Source of the DNA: Sphingomonas abietis
GTDB lineage: Bacteria; Pseudomonadota; Alphaproteobacteria; Sphingomonadales; Sphingomonadaceae
Length of the DNA: 64,000 nucleotides
Assembly (NCBI RefSeq): GCF_027625475.1
Contig: NZ_CP115174.1
Span: 682,001 to 746,000, forward strand
Reading direction: 5' to 3'
Below are positions 9,738 through 18,975 of the stretch, in pieces (the first letter of the stretch is position 1; each line of letters begins with the position of its first letter). The notes below the pieces were generated by a model that worked only from the letters and a program-made list of their open reading frames with translations, ran no database searches and was not told the origin of the DNA. The translations under genes were made by a program, and so were the position numbers.

Positions 9738-11399
9738 TCAGTTCGGGCCGTTGCCCGTGGCCCGGCCGGCCGAGATCGTCGCCGGTGCCGATGTCTTGCC
9801 GCTCACCGCGCTGGCCACCACCTCGTCATACCAGGCCGCGAGGTCGCGGTGCATGGCGCGCAGCGCATCCGGGTTCAGATAGGCCATGTGGCCCGACGGA
9901 TAATAGCGGAAGGCGACATTGCTCGCCTGCGCCGGCTCCAGCCCCATATGGTTCAGGTCATATTCGGTGCCGAAGAATGGCGTCGCCATGTCGTAATAGC
10001 CGTTCAGCGACAGCAGGTGCAGATAGGGATTGGTCCGCATCGCCGCCGAGATGTCGACCGCGACGTCGGGCGCGCTCTGGCTGCCACGGCCGTTGCCGCC
10101 GGCTGCCCGGTGGGTCCAGTCCCACTTGAAGCCGTCCAGCCCATAGGCCGAGACGCGGTAGGGCATGTCGGTCTTGTAGCCGAGATCGCGTTGCACATAG
10201 TCGTTGAAGCTGGCGATGAAGGCACCCGAGATCGCGGTGTCGGAGGCATCATATTCCGGGCGTTCGCCCGCCGCATCGGTGTCGATGCCGGTGTAGCGGC
10301 TGTCGTAGCGGCCGAGCGTCAGCCGCTGGTCGCGCAGCAGCTCCTTCTGGAAGCGCGACAGGTCGACGCGCAGATTGGCATCGAGGATGAACTGCGGCGA
10401 GAGGCCGGTCAGCGCCGACATCTGCTGGGCGATCTGGGTGCGCGTCGCCGGATCGAGCGCCGAGCCCTGCGCCAGTGCCTGCGCATAGGGGCCGGCCGCC
10501 CACTGCCGTGCCTGCGCCACCACGGTGGCGACATCGGCCGGCGGATTGGCGAGCTTGTGGTGATACCAGGCGGTCGCCGCGAAGCTCGGCAGATAGGCGA
10601 TGTAGCTCTGGTCGTAGCCCGGCTGGCGGATGCCGTAGTTCAGGATCGAGGAGAGGATCACCACGCCGTTCAGCGCCATGCCGCGATCCTGCAGCAGATA
10701 GGACAGCGCGCCGGAGCGGGTGGTGCCGTAGCTTTCGCCGAAGATCACCTTCGGGCTCTGCCAGCGCGCATTCTTGGTGACGTAGCGCATGATCGCGCGG
10801 GCGAAGCCGTCCGCATCCTGATCGACGCCCCAGAAATCCTTGTCCTTCTTGTCGCCCAGCGCGCGCGAATAGCCGGTGCCGATCGCATCGATGAACACGA
10901 GGTCGGACTTGTCGAGCAGGGTCTCGGGATTGGGGCCGAACGGGTAGGGGGCGGGCTTGATCGATTCCGGCCCGGCGGTCTGCACCCGATCCGGCGCGAA
11001 GCTGCCCATGTGCAGCCACAGCGTCGAGGAACCGGGGCCGCCATTGTAGAAGAAGGTGACCGGGCGGCGCTTATAGTCCTTCACGTCGTCGGCGGTGTAG
11101 GCGACGTAGAACACCGAGGCGATCGGCTTGGCATCGTCGTCGCGGATGGTCAGCGTGCCGGCGGTGGCGGTGTATTTCATCGGCCCGGCGTGGGTGGTGG
11201 CACTGTGGTGGGTGACCGAAGCCTGCTCGTTCACGACAGGCTTGATCCAGCCTGCCTCGGCATCGTCCTGCTTGTCCTGATCATGGGCCTTGGCCATGTT
11301 CGAGGCGGCGTCCGGCTTGTCGGCAGGCTTCGCGGCCAAGGCGGGGACGCCGCCCGCGATGGCGAGCGCAAGCAGGGGCAGGCGGAAATAGCGGCGCAT
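9738..11399 (-). CDS. S10-family serine carboxypeptidase, exported
   Basis: 553 residues from ATG 11399, chosen because AAAGGA lies eight bases upstream and a signal peptide (RLPLLALAIAGGVPALAA) starts there. The alpha/beta-hydrolase core shows FFYNGGPGSSTLWLHMG, the S10 oxyanion region, VIFGESYGTTR with the catalytic Ser, YDMATPFFGTEYDLNHM with the Asp, and SGHMAYL with the His. It probably trims C-terminal residues from peptides in the periplasm. It stands next to oligopeptidase B and close to an Xaa-Pro aminopeptidase, so this stretch is rich in peptide-degradation genes. Confidence 0.9.
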   Translation of the reverse strand: MRRYFRLPLLALAIAGGVPALAAKPADKPDAASNMAKAHDQDKQDDAEAGWIKPVVNEQASVTHHSATTHAGPMKYTATAGTLTIRDDDAKPIASVFYVAYTADDVKDYKRRPVTFFYNGGPGSSTLWLHMGSFAPDRVQTAGPESIKPAPYPFGPNPETLLDKSDLVFIDAIGTGYSRALGDKKDKDFWGVDQDADGFARAIMRYVTKNARWQSPKVIFGESYGTTRSGALSYLLQDRGMALNGVVILSSILNYGIRQPGYDQSYIAYLPSFAATAWYHHKLANPPADVATVVAQARQWAAGPYAQALAQGSALDPATRTQIAQQMSALTGLSPQFILDANLRVDLSRFQKELLRDQRLTLGRYDSRYTGIDTDAAGERPEYDASDTAISGAFIASFNDYVQRDLGYKTDMPYRVSAYGLDGFKWDWTHRAAGGNGRGSQSAPDVAVDISAAMRTNPYLHLLSLNGYYDMATPFFGTEYDLNHMGLEPAQASNVAFRYYPSGHMAYLNPDALRAMHRDLAAWYDEVVASAVSGKTSAPATISAGRATGNGPN

Positions 11400-11566
11400 C
11401 GGGGAGTCCTTTTGTCGATCGAGATGCGCGCGGTCTGGCCCCCCGGCCCCGTGCCGCACGCCCGTATCACAGCGGCTCCCGCTGCGCCGCGCAAGAGCCT
11501 TTGTGACACATGTTACATGATCATCGGCGCCTGTGGCTTCGCTGCCCCGGATGTCATCCGGCGACG

Positions 11567-11605
11567 ATCATCCCAGTGCCTCGATCATCCCAGTGCCTCG
11601 ATCAT
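11567..11605. repeat. 17-bp tandem duplication at the oligopeptidase B stop
   Basis: The unit ATCATCCCAGTGCCTCG occurs at 11567-11583 and 11584-11600 and restarts at 11601. On the minus strand it duplicates the last codons and stop of the peptidase gene. The second copy lies beyond the stop, so the protein end is unchanged. Confidence 0.85.
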
Positions 11606-13648
11606 GAACGCGAATCCCTCGGCACGCTCGGTGATCGCCTCGTAGCGGCCGGACTTGCCGCCATGGCCCGCGCCCATGTTGATCTTGAGCAGCAGCGGAT
11701 GGGCGTCGGTCTTCTCGGCGCGCAAGCGGGCGGCCCATTTGGCGGGCTCCCAATAGGTGACGCGCGGATCGTTGAGGCCGCCGGTGATCAGCATCGGCGG
11801 ATAGGCCTGCTTGGCGACCTGATCATAGGGCGAGTAACTGCGGATCAGATCGAACGCTGCGGGATCGGTGATCGGGTTGCCCCATTCGGGCCATTCGCCG
11901 GGCGTCAGCGGCAGCGTCTCGTCGAGCATGGTGTTGAGCACGTCGACGAACGGCACGTCGGCGACCACCGCGCCCCACAGATCGGGATCGGTGTTGGCGA
12001 CCACCCCCATCAGCTCGCCGCCGGCCGATCCGCCCTGGATGGCGATCCGGCCGGCGCTGGCGAAACCGGCGGCGATCAGGCCCTTCGCGGCGTCCGGGAA
12101 ATCGTGGAACGTGTTCCAGCGTTTCTCGGCCTTGCCATCGAGATACCAGCCATAGCCGAGATCGTCGCCGCCGCGGATATGGGCGATCGCGCAGGCCCAT
12201 CCGCGATCGAGCAGCGACAGGCGGTCGGCCGAAAAGCTCGGCGGGATGGCGATGCCATAGGCGCCATAGGCGTAGAGATAGAGCGGCCCCGAGCCATCGC
12301 GCGGGAAATCCTTGCGATAGACGATCGAGACCGGGATGGCCTTGCCGTCGCGCGCGGGCACGATCAGCCGCTCGGTGGCGTAGAGGCCGGCGTCATAGCC
12401 GGACGGCACTTCGCGGACCTTCAGCGTCGTCAGGCTGCGGGTGGCGGGATCATATTCGAACACCGTGTCCGGCGTCACCATCGAGGCATAGCCGATGCGG
12501 AAGCCCGGCGAATCATAGTCCGGATTGGTGCCGAGACCGGCGGTGTAGCTGGGTTCCGGGAAGGCGATGCGATGCTCGTCGCCATCATAGGTGCGCAGCC
12601 GGATCTGATCGAGCCCATCGACCCGCTCCTCGATCACCAGGTGGCCGGCGAAGCTGGAGATGCCGCGGATATAGACCTGGTCCGATCCCGCGATCACCGT
12701 CTCCCAGTCGCCAGGTGCCTCTGGCGAGGCGACCGCGACGCGGAAGTTGATGTGGTCGTCATTGGTGTGAATCCACAATTTTCCCTGCGCCGAATCGACG
12801 CCATATTGGCGCTTGGCCTGGCGCGGCGAGACCAGCAGCGGCGGCGCGGCGGGATCGGCGGCGGGGACGAGCCTGATCTCGCTGGTTTCATGATCGTTGG
12901 TGCCGATCACGATCCACTGGCGATCCTGGGTGCGGCCGACATGGACGTTGAAGCCGATATCGTCGGTCTCCTCGTACAGCACGGCATCGCCCGCCGGATC
13001 GCTGCCGAGCCGGTGCAGACGGGCGCGGAAGGTGCGCCAATTGTCGTTCACCTCGGTATAGGCGACCGCGTCCGATCCGGCCGACCACACGATCGCGCCG
13101 TTGATGACGCTGCTGACCGTCTCGATGTCGGTGCCGGTGGCGAGATCGCGGATGCGCAAGGTGAAGCGCTCGGCCCCGCTCGAATCCGACGCCCAGGCGG
13201 CCAGCCGTCCATCGGGGCTGATCGCCAGCGCGCCGAGGCGGAAATAATCATGGCCCTTGGCCTCGGCGGCTTCGTCCAGCACGATGCGGCCGGGCTCGTC
13301 GCTGCCGGTCGGGCGGCGCAGCCAGCGGCGATATTGCGCGCCGGTCTCGAACCCCCACCAATAATCCCAGTCGCCATCTTTGCGTGGCACCGAGGAATCA
13401 TCCTCCTTCATCCGCCCCTTCATCTCGGCGAACAGCGTGTCGACCAGCGGCTGCACCGGCGCCATCGCCGCCTCGAAATAGGCGTTCTCTTGCCTGAGAT
13501 AGGCAAGCACGGCTTCGTCGGAGACGTTGGGATAGCCCGCATCCCTGATCCACGCATAATCGTCGGAGACGGTCTGGCCGTGGCGTTCGAAGCTGTGGGG
13601 CTGGCGCGCGGCCTGCGGCGGGACGGGGAGCGTGGCGGGGTCGATCAT
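11585..13648 (-). CDS. Oligopeptidase B-type prolyl oligopeptidase
   Basis: 687 residues from ATG 13648; an upstream in-frame ATG at 13684 would add only proline-rich residues. An N-terminal beta-propeller half opens with HSFERHGQTVSDDYAWIRD, typical of PtrB, followed by the C-terminal hydrolase domain: RGGDDLGYGWYLDGK, GGSAGGELMG with the catalytic Ser, a late Asp in GGLNDPRVTYWEP and the His in GAGHGGKSGR. The family cleaves short peptides after basic residues, usually in the cytoplasm, and I see no signal peptide. It ends in a short tandem duplication. Confidence 0.88.
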   Translation of the reverse strand: MIDPATLPVPPQAARQPHSFERHGQTVSDDYAWIRDAGYPNVSDEAVLAYLRQENAYFEAAMAPVQPLVDTLFAEMKGRMKEDDSSVPRKDGDWDYWWGFETGAQYRRWLRRPTGSDEPGRIVLDEAAEAKGHDYFRLGALAISPDGRLAAWASDSSGAERFTLRIRDLATGTDIETVSSVINGAIVWSAGSDAVAYTEVNDNWRTFRARLHRLGSDPAGDAVLYEETDDIGFNVHVGRTQDRQWIVIGTNDHETSEIRLVPAADPAAPPLLVSPRQAKRQYGVDSAQGKLWIHTNDDHINFRVAVASPEAPGDWETVIAGSDQVYIRGISSFAGHLVIEERVDGLDQIRLRTYDGDEHRIAFPEPSYTAGLGTNPDYDSPGFRIGYASMVTPDTVFEYDPATRSLTTLKVREVPSGYDAGLYATERLIVPARDGKAIPVSIVYRKDFPRDGSGPLYLYAYGAYGIAIPPSFSADRLSLLDRGWACAIAHIRGGDDLGYGWYLDGKAEKRWNTFHDFPDAAKGLIAAGFASAGRIAIQGGSAGGELMGVVANTDPDLWGAVVADVPFVDVLNTMLDETLPLTPGEWPEWGNPITDPAAFDLIRSYSPYDQVAKQAYPPMLITGGLNDPRVTYWEPAKWAARLRAEKTDAHPLLLKINMGAGHGGKSGRYEAITERAEGFAFMIEALG

Positions 13649-13729
13649 GGGCGGCGTTGTGGAGGGGCCGGCGGGCGGAGGCAAGCCGGTCGTGGCGGGA
13701 AGGGCGCTGCCGCTGCCGTTCGGAAGAAG

Positions 13730-14272
13730 CTACGCCGTGCGCCATTCGCCCGGCGGCAGTGTGCCTATCGACCAGTCGCCGATGCTCCATCGCACCAGCC
13801 GCAAGGTCGGATGGCCGACCGCCGCCGTCATCCGGCGCACCTGCCGGTTGCGGCCTTCGCGGATGACCAGCTTCACCCAGCCATCCGGCACGCTCGCCCG
13901 ATAGCGGATCGGCGGATCGCGCGGCCATAGCGCGGGGTCGTCGATCCGTTCGGCCTCGGCCGGCCGGGTGACGCCGTCCTTGAGCAGGACGCCGCCCCTT
14001 AGTGCCTTCAGCGCGGCCTCGTCGGGTTCGCCTTCGATCTGGACGAGATAGGTTTTGGGCAGCTTGAATTTCGGATCGGCGATCCGGGCCTGCTGCCGGC
14101 CGTCGTCGGTGAGCAACAGCAAGCCTTCGCTGTCCCGGTCCAGCCGGCCGGCCGGATAGACGCCGGGCAGATCGATGAAGTCGGACAGGGTGGCGCGCGC
14201 CGTCTCGGTGCCGCGATCGGTGAACTGGCTCAGTACGCCATAGGGTTTGTTGAACAGGATCAGCCGCGACAT
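13730..14272 (-). CDS. rluE: 23S rRNA pseudouridine synthase E-like (RluE)
   Basis: 180 residues, the usual length of RluE, with no S4 domain. The start [15 protein letters not shown] and the catalytic motif [18 protein letters not shown] (nucleophile Asp in RLDRD) define the RsuA/RluB/RluE group, and [11 protein letters not shown] near residue 140 matches its RNA-binding strand. E. coli RluE modifies U2457 of 23S rRNA in the peptidyl-transferase region. It is divergent from the aminopeptidase at 14581 and about 80 bp downstream of the oligopeptidase B start. Confidence 0.88.
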   Translation of the reverse strand: MSRLILFNKPYGVLSQFTDRGTETARATLSDFIDLPGVYPAGRLDRDSEGLLLLTDDGRQQARIADPKFKLPKTYLVQIEGEPDEAALKALRGGVLLKDGVTRPAEAERIDDPALWPRDPPIRYRASVPDGWVKLVIREGRNRQVRRMTAAVGHPTLRLVRWSIGDWSIGTLPPGEWRTA

Positions 14273-14580
14273 GGGGGGGCTCTAGCGGGGGCGGCCGGCG
14301 TTTGCCAGCGGCGGGTAGTGACGGGCGCCCCGGCAGTCCTTCCCTTGTAGGATTTCGTCTGTCAGGGTCGGATGGGTTCATGCCCGGCTCCCATATCCGA
14401 TGCCGCTGTGGCGGGTGACGGATGCGGGCAAAAAGCTCTTTTTTCGGGCGGTGCGGCTGTCAACTTTGTCAACTTCACGTTGCGGGGCGTTTGGTAAGGA
14501 TTAATCATCTGTTATTCTATCATTTTATGATAAAAAGCAGGCGTCTTCACCCTGCCCGCGAACAGGTCTATTGAAGGCTT
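14273..14580. other. Divergent intergenic region
   Basis: 308 bp between two divergent genes. The aminopeptidase-proximal part (about 14490-14535) is unusually AT-rich for this window and holds TTGGTA and TATTCT-like elements that could form its promoter. A short tandem TGTCAACT/TGTCAACT lies just upstream. I see no gene or RNA. Confidence 0.35.
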
Positions 14581-16374
14581 ATGTCCACTTACGCAGACCG
14601 CCTCGCCGCGCTTCGCGACGAACTCGCCCGCCGCCGTCTCGATGGCTTCGTCGTCCCGCTCACCGATGAGCATATGTCCGAATATGTCGGCGCCTATGCC
14701 CAGCGTCTCGCCTGGCTGACCGGGTTCGAGGGATCGGCCGGCACCGCCGTCGTGCTGCCGGAAGAGGCCGCGATCTTCATCGATGGCCGCTACACCCTCC
14801 AGGTTCGCGAACAGGTGTCGGCGGATCACTGGAGCTACCAGTCGGTGCCGGAGACCTCGGTATCGGCGTGGCTCAAGGCCCATGCGCCGTCGGGCGGCCG
14901 CATCGGCTATGATCCGTGGCTGCACACCAAGGGTTGGGTCGATGCCGCCAAGCGCGCGCTGGCCGCGCGTGGCGCCGAACTGGTCGCGGTCGAGACCAAC
15001 CCGATCGATGCGGTGTGGGCGGACCAGCCGCTCCCCTCCGATGCGCGCCTCGTCATCCAGCCCGATGCGCTGGCCGGCCGGTCGGCGGCGACCAAGCGGC
15101 AGGATGTCGCCGACTGGCTGACGACCGAGGGTGCGGATGCGGTCGTCCTCTCCGCGCTTGATTCGATTGCCTGGGCGTTCAACGTGCGCGGCCAGGATGT
15201 CAGCCGAACCCCGGTCGCGCTGGCCTATGCGCTGATCCATGCGGATGCGACCGCCGAGCTGTTCGTGGACCCCGAGAAGGTCGATGAAGCGGTGGCGGCG
15301 CATCTCGGCAATTCGGTTCGTCTCCAGCCGCGCGGCGCCTTCGCGGGCGCGCTCGACGGCCTGGCCGGCAAGACGGTGAAGGTTGATCCTGATCGCGCGG
15401 TGGCGGCGATCTTCGCGCGACTTGCGACGGCCGGCGCGACGGTGAGCGAGGCGCGCGATCCCACCATCCTGCCCAAGGCGATCAAGAACCCGGTCGAGAT
15501 CGCCGGCTCGACCGCCGCGCATGTCCGCGATGGCGCGGCGGTGACGCGCTTCCTCCACTGGGTCGATACGGTGGCGGCCGAGGGCGGGCAGGACGAGCTG
15601 ACCGCGGCGGCGCAGCTGGAGGCGTTCCGGGCCGAGACCGGCGCGCTCAAGGATCTGTCCTTCGATACCATTTCGGGCGCGGGGCCGAACGGCGCGGTGG
15701 TCCACTACCGCGTCTCCGAAAAGACGGTGCTGCCGATCGAACGCGGCACGCTCTATCTGGTCGATTCGGGCGGGCAATATGTCGATGGCACCACCGATAT
15801 CACCCGCACCATCGCGATCGGGACGCCGACGGCGGAGATGAAGGATCGCTTCACCCGCGTGCTCAAGGGCCACATCGCGCTGTCCCGCGCGGTATTTCCG
15901 GTCGGCACGCGCGGCATCCAGCTCGATACGCTGGCCCGGCAATATCTGTGGGAGGCCGGGCTCGATTATGCCCATGGCACCGGCCATGGCGTCGGCAGCT
16001 ATCTGTCGGTCCATGAGGGGCCGCAGCGCATCGCCACGCCGTCGGCCGGGCAGGCCGGGGCCGACGAGCCGTTGCGCGCCGGCATGATCCTCTCCAACGA
16101 GCCCGGTTATTACAAGACCGGCGGCTATGGCATCCGCATCGAGAATCTCGTGCTGGTCGAGCCGCGCGAGGTCGATGGCGCGGAAAAGGCGTTACTCGCG
16201 TTCCACACGCTCACGCTGGCGCCGATCGACCGACGGCTGGTGGACGTGGCGATGCTGTCCCCGGCCGAGCGCGCCTGGTTCGATTCCTACCATGCCCGCG
16301 TCTGGCGCGAGATCGGGCCGCTGGTGCCGCAGGATGTCCGGGCCTGGCTCGAACAGGCGACGGCGGCGCTTTAA
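14581..16374 (+). CDS. Xaa-Pro aminopeptidase, M24B family (long form)
   Basis: 597 residues from ATG 14581, the length of the three-domain cytosolic aminopeptidase P. Two creatinase-like N-terminal domains (start YADRLAALRDELARRRLDGF) precede a pita-bread domain with the five metal ligands: Asp in YLVDSGGQYVDG and TTDITRT, His in HGTGHGVG, Glu in NEPGYYKTGGYG and GIRIENLVLV. It removes N-terminal residues that precede proline. Its TAA shares bases with the stop of a small gene on the other strand. Confidence 0.92.
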   Translation: MSTYADRLAALRDELARRRLDGFVVPLTDEHMSEYVGAYAQRLAWLTGFEGSAGTAVVLPEEAAIFIDGRYTLQVREQVSADHWSYQSVPETSVSAWLKAHAPSGGRIGYDPWLHTKGWVDAAKRALAARGAELVAVETNPIDAVWADQPLPSDARLVIQPDALAGRSAATKRQDVADWLTTEGADAVVLSALDSIAWAFNVRGQDVSRTPVALAYALIHADATAELFVDPEKVDEAVAAHLGNSVRLQPRGAFAGALDGLAGKTVKVDPDRAVAAIFARLATAGATVSEARDPTILPKAIKNPVEIAGSTAAHVRDGAAVTRFLHWVDTVAAEGGQDELTAAAQLEAFRAETGALKDLSFDTISGAGPNGAVVHYRVSEKTVLPIERGTLYLVDSGGQYVDGTTDITRTIAIGTPTAEMKDRFTRVLKGHIALSRAVFPVGTRGIQLDTLARQYLWEAGLDYAHGTGHGVGSYLSVHEGPQRIATPSAGQAGADEPLRAGMILSNEPGYYKTGGYGIRIENLVLVEPREVDGAEKALLAFHTLTLAPIDRRLVDVAMLSPAERAWFDSYHARVWREIGPLVPQDVRAWLEQATAAL

Positions 16375-16499
16375 TCGCCGCTATTGTCCTCCGTCGCGGG
16401 AGCAGGCGCGTCCTTCTCGCGCGCCTGCGCCTTGCGGCGGCGGAGATTCTGGCGGAGCGCTTCGGCGAGGCGCTTCTCCCGTTCGGTCGGCTCGGTCAT
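16371..16499 (-). CDS. Small basic 42-residue protein
   Basis: ATG at 16499 and TAA at 16371-16373 give 42 residues beginning MTEPTEREKRLAEALRQNL and continuing RRRKAQAREKD before an acidic tail. It is a charged amphipathic helix with no signal peptide. Two things support it as a gene: a normal start placed in the gap before the tRNA, and a stop that meets the aminopeptidase stop tail-to-tail at TTAA, mirroring the CTAG overlap at 2850. I recall similar short proteins in sphingomonad genomes but cannot name a function. Confidence 0.6.
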   Translation of the reverse strand: MTEPTEREKRLAEALRQNLRRRKAQAREKDAPAPATEDNSGD

Positions 16500-16610
16500 G
16501 CCGATCGCGTAATCCGATCGTCACGGGTGGTGCAAGGTGCCTTGACGGGGCGATAAGCTTTCTCCATAGGGCCGGCCTCGCCGCCCGAGACCGGGTGGCA
16601 GACGGGCCGT

Positions 16611-16685
<75 letters not shown>

Positions 16686-17391
16686 TCCGTCCCAACGAAA
16701 TCAGTGACTTAGACACACCCCTACGGGGGCCAAATGTGCTCATTTGAGCCGCGGAAGCACCACGGAAGCAACGCGCGTCGTATTTCCGGCTAAAGATGGC
16801 TACGGAATCGCAGGGTTCGGGGAGCTGCTAAACCTTCGTGACGACCGGTTCGAAGATGGTCGACGCCGGCACAGTCGAGTCGAGATCGGCACCGAGCCCG
16901 GAAGCAGAACCCTGACGGCGTCTCCGCGAGGGCATCTCCTTCCGCAGCAATAGCGCAGACACGGCCCTACGACCTCTGGATGGTCTCGCATCCGCGTCGC
17001 CTCGAAGAGCCGGGGTAGAGCGCGCTCGAAGCTGGGACGAGGTCATCTGCTTCTGGCGGTGTGGCGCCGCTTCAGGCCCTGCTTCGTGAGGTTGGGGGTG
17101 GAGGGGATGGCGGACAGGCTACCTTCGCCAGAATAAAGGATCGGACGATCAGCGTCCGTCGGCAACGAGAGCTTGTGGAGGATCATGCGAGTTCAGGCCG
17201 TCCTTCACGGTGACGGAGAACGATTCGAGTTCGAGCAGGCGAGCATTATGATGGAGCGTCGCCTGAACCCTTGCGCCAGCAACAAGCTGCGGCGACGTTC
17301 CTTATCGGCTGATTGCTAGCGATACCAACTAGGGCAGTTTTGCCGCGGGCATCCTGCTCCTCGGGATTGACATATTACCATCGACCGCCAG
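16686..17391. other. Gene-poor left end of the element
   Basis: About 700 bp without a convincing gene: the short open frames have no family likeness and poor starts. It holds a small CCCC-TA-CGGGG hairpin near 16720 and the 20-base end motif at 16751. The rest may be remnant DNA from earlier insertions. Confidence 0.5.
16751..16770 (+). repeat. Left copy of element-end motif (possible integrase arm site)
   Basis: GCGGAAGCACCACGGAAGCA, itself two CGGAAGCA units 11 bp apart. It matches 59361-59380 in 19 of 20 positions and in the same orientation. It lies 65 bp inside the left repeat. Its position suggests an arm-type binding site for the integrase, but this is inference. Confidence 0.5.
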
Positions 17392-18348
17392 TCAGCGCCC
17401 GGTGTCCATCCGTGCGCGAATCCAGCGATGTGTTTCCGCGAGGACTTTCGCCGCCATGCCCGTCCGGAAACGGATAAATCCATGGGGGGCCTCTGGCAAT
17501 CGATGCAGTTCGAGTTCAGCCACCTCCTGCCATAGCGCCGCCATCCTGACCGTGTCATCCAGCAGCGGGTCGCGCTCACCCACGACCATCAGCGCTGGCG
17601 GCAAGCCACGAAGGTCACCATAGAGCGGCGATAGCGGCGGCTGCCGGCGCTCCGCGTCGCTCAACCCCGGGGTCAGCCGCTGCAGGCCGGCGACCATGCC
17701 GGGTCCGTCGAGGACGAGCGTGTCCGGGCCGGCGCGTCGGACGCTGTCCGTGCCTGCTAGATCGTAGACACCGTAATAAAGCACTGCGCCGCCCACCCGG
17801 CCGAGCAGTTCGGGCCACTGCTTCAGCCGGAGCAAAGTGGCGGCCGCGAGATGCGCGCCAGCGGATTCGCCGATGACGAACACGGGAAGGTGGCGGTATT
17901 CGGCCATGCCTTCGCCCAACAGCCACTTTGCCGCCTGGAGGCAATCGTCCATCAACCCCTGGACCGGCGTACGCCCCGCCAGCCGATAATCGACCGAGAC
18001 CACCGCGACCTCGCACGCCTTGATCAGGGCGACGTTCAGCGCGTCGTCCATCTGCGCGTTGCCGATTACCCAGCCGCCGCCATGGATATCCAGCACGACG
18101 CCGCTCACGGTGCCTGCCGGACGCAACACCCGCATGCGCACAGCCTCCGCGCCGTCTCCGACGACCAGATTCTCGACCGACAGGCCTGCCTTCCGGACGC
18201 GGTGATCGGCACCAAATTGCGAAAGCCGCAGGAGAGACTGGATCAGCAACGGTGAAAACCGATCGCGGATGCGGAACCGCGGCGCCCTGGCCAGCTTGCG
18301 GTTGAACCGTGCCGCTTCCGCAATTTTGCTGTCGTCGATCGGGATCAC
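17392..18348 (-). CDS. Hormone-sensitive-lipase family esterase
   Basis: 318 residues. An alpha/beta hydrolase with the HSL-family oxyanion motif in VVLDIHGGGWVIGNAQ, the nucleophile elbow VIGESAGAHLAAA, a late Asp in GERDPLLDD and a His in PEAPHGF. It has no signal peptide, so it acts in the cytoplasm on short-chain esters. Its ATG overlaps the stop of the upstream TetR gene by 4 bp, so the regulator and enzyme are co-translated. The pair is divergent from a P450 gene across a 22-bp gap. Confidence 0.88.
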   Translation of the reverse strand: MIPIDDSKIAEAARFNRKLARAPRFRIRDRFSPLLIQSLLRLSQFGADHRVRKAGLSVENLVVGDGAEAVRMRVLRPAGTVSGVVLDIHGGGWVIGNAQMDDALNVALIKACEVAVVSVDYRLAGRTPVQGLMDDCLQAAKWLLGEGMAEYRHLPVFVIGESAGAHLAAATLLRLKQWPELLGRVGGAVLYYGVYDLAGTDSVRRAGPDTLVLDGPGMVAGLQRLTPGLSDAERRQPPLSPLYGDLRGLPPALMVVGERDPLLDDTVRMAALWQEVAELELHRLPEAPHGFIRFRTGMAAKVLAETHRWIRARMDTGR

Positions 18349-18950
18349 AGGCGCTGCTCGCTCGGCGCGGCCATCGGAGCGAACACCAGCCTGTCGATGA
18401 CATCCGCGATCGCTACCGCTCCTTGCTCCTTACCCTGCTCCAGCCACCACCCTAGGATCGTCAGCGTCGCGGCCACGCCGTGGACGATCCCGAGCTTGTG
18501 CGGAAGCCACTCTGGCGTGCTCGTTCCGGCGGATCCGGCTGCGGCGACGGCCCGGGCGGTGATGTCACGGCGCATCGCGTCCCCGGCCCCGACAAGCAAA
18601 GCCTGGCAAAGCCGGCGGCGGTCATCCACAAAGTGGGTCAGCGCCAAGGCAGCGGCTCCCGTGTCCTGCGCCGACATAAACGGGGCGATAAGGATTAGAA
18701 GTTCGCCGATCAGCGCGTCAGCGATCTCGGCCAGCAGCGCCTCGCGCGTCGGATAGTGCCGGAAGAAGGTCGCGTAGCCGATACCGGCGCGGGCAGTGAT
18801 CGCGGCCGCGGTCACCTCTTCGAACGGCATCTCGGTCACGAGGTCGACCAATGCGGCATGGAGCGCGCGGCGAGATTTGGCGATCCGCGCGTCGGGCCTC
18901 TGCGCTTTCCTTGATTTCTTGCTCGGAGGCGCCACGTTATGATCCGTCAT
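18345..18950 (-). CDS. TetR-family regulator
   Basis: 201 residues. The N-terminal helix-turn-helix (EVTAAAITARAGIGYATFFRHYPTRE, about residues 45-70) is preceded by a very basic arm (PPSKKSRKAQRPDARIAKSRR). The C-terminal ligand domain is not assignable. It is co-transcribed with the esterase and shares a 22-bp divergent gap with the P450 gene; a 21-bp inverted repeat there is the likely operator, so it probably represses both directions. Confidence 0.88.
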   Translation of the reverse strand: MTDHNVAPPSKKSRKAQRPDARIAKSRRALHAALVDLVTEMPFEEVTAAAITARAGIGYATFFRHYPTREALLAEIADALIGELLILIAPFMSAQDTGAAALALTHFVDDRRRLCQALLVGAGDAMRRDITARAVAAAGSAGTSTPEWLPHKLGIVHGVAATLTILGWWLEQGKEQGAVAIADVIDRLVFAPMAAPSEQRL

Positions 18951-18954
18951 AGAT

Positions 18955-18975
18955 CATAAGTAGGTATTCCTTATG
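18955..18975. promoter_or_regulatory. Candidate TetR operator in P450/TetR gap
   Basis: CATAAG, nine bases, CTTATG; the right arm overlaps the P450 start codon at 18973. A second repeat, ATGATC/GATCAT (18939-18957), overlaps the left arm. The position between divergent regulator and target is typical of TetR sites. Confidence 0.45.

Noticed and set aside
16744..16953. Short plus-strand open frame at the left end of the island
   Set aside because: No ribosome site, starts inside the end motif and shows no protein-like composition.
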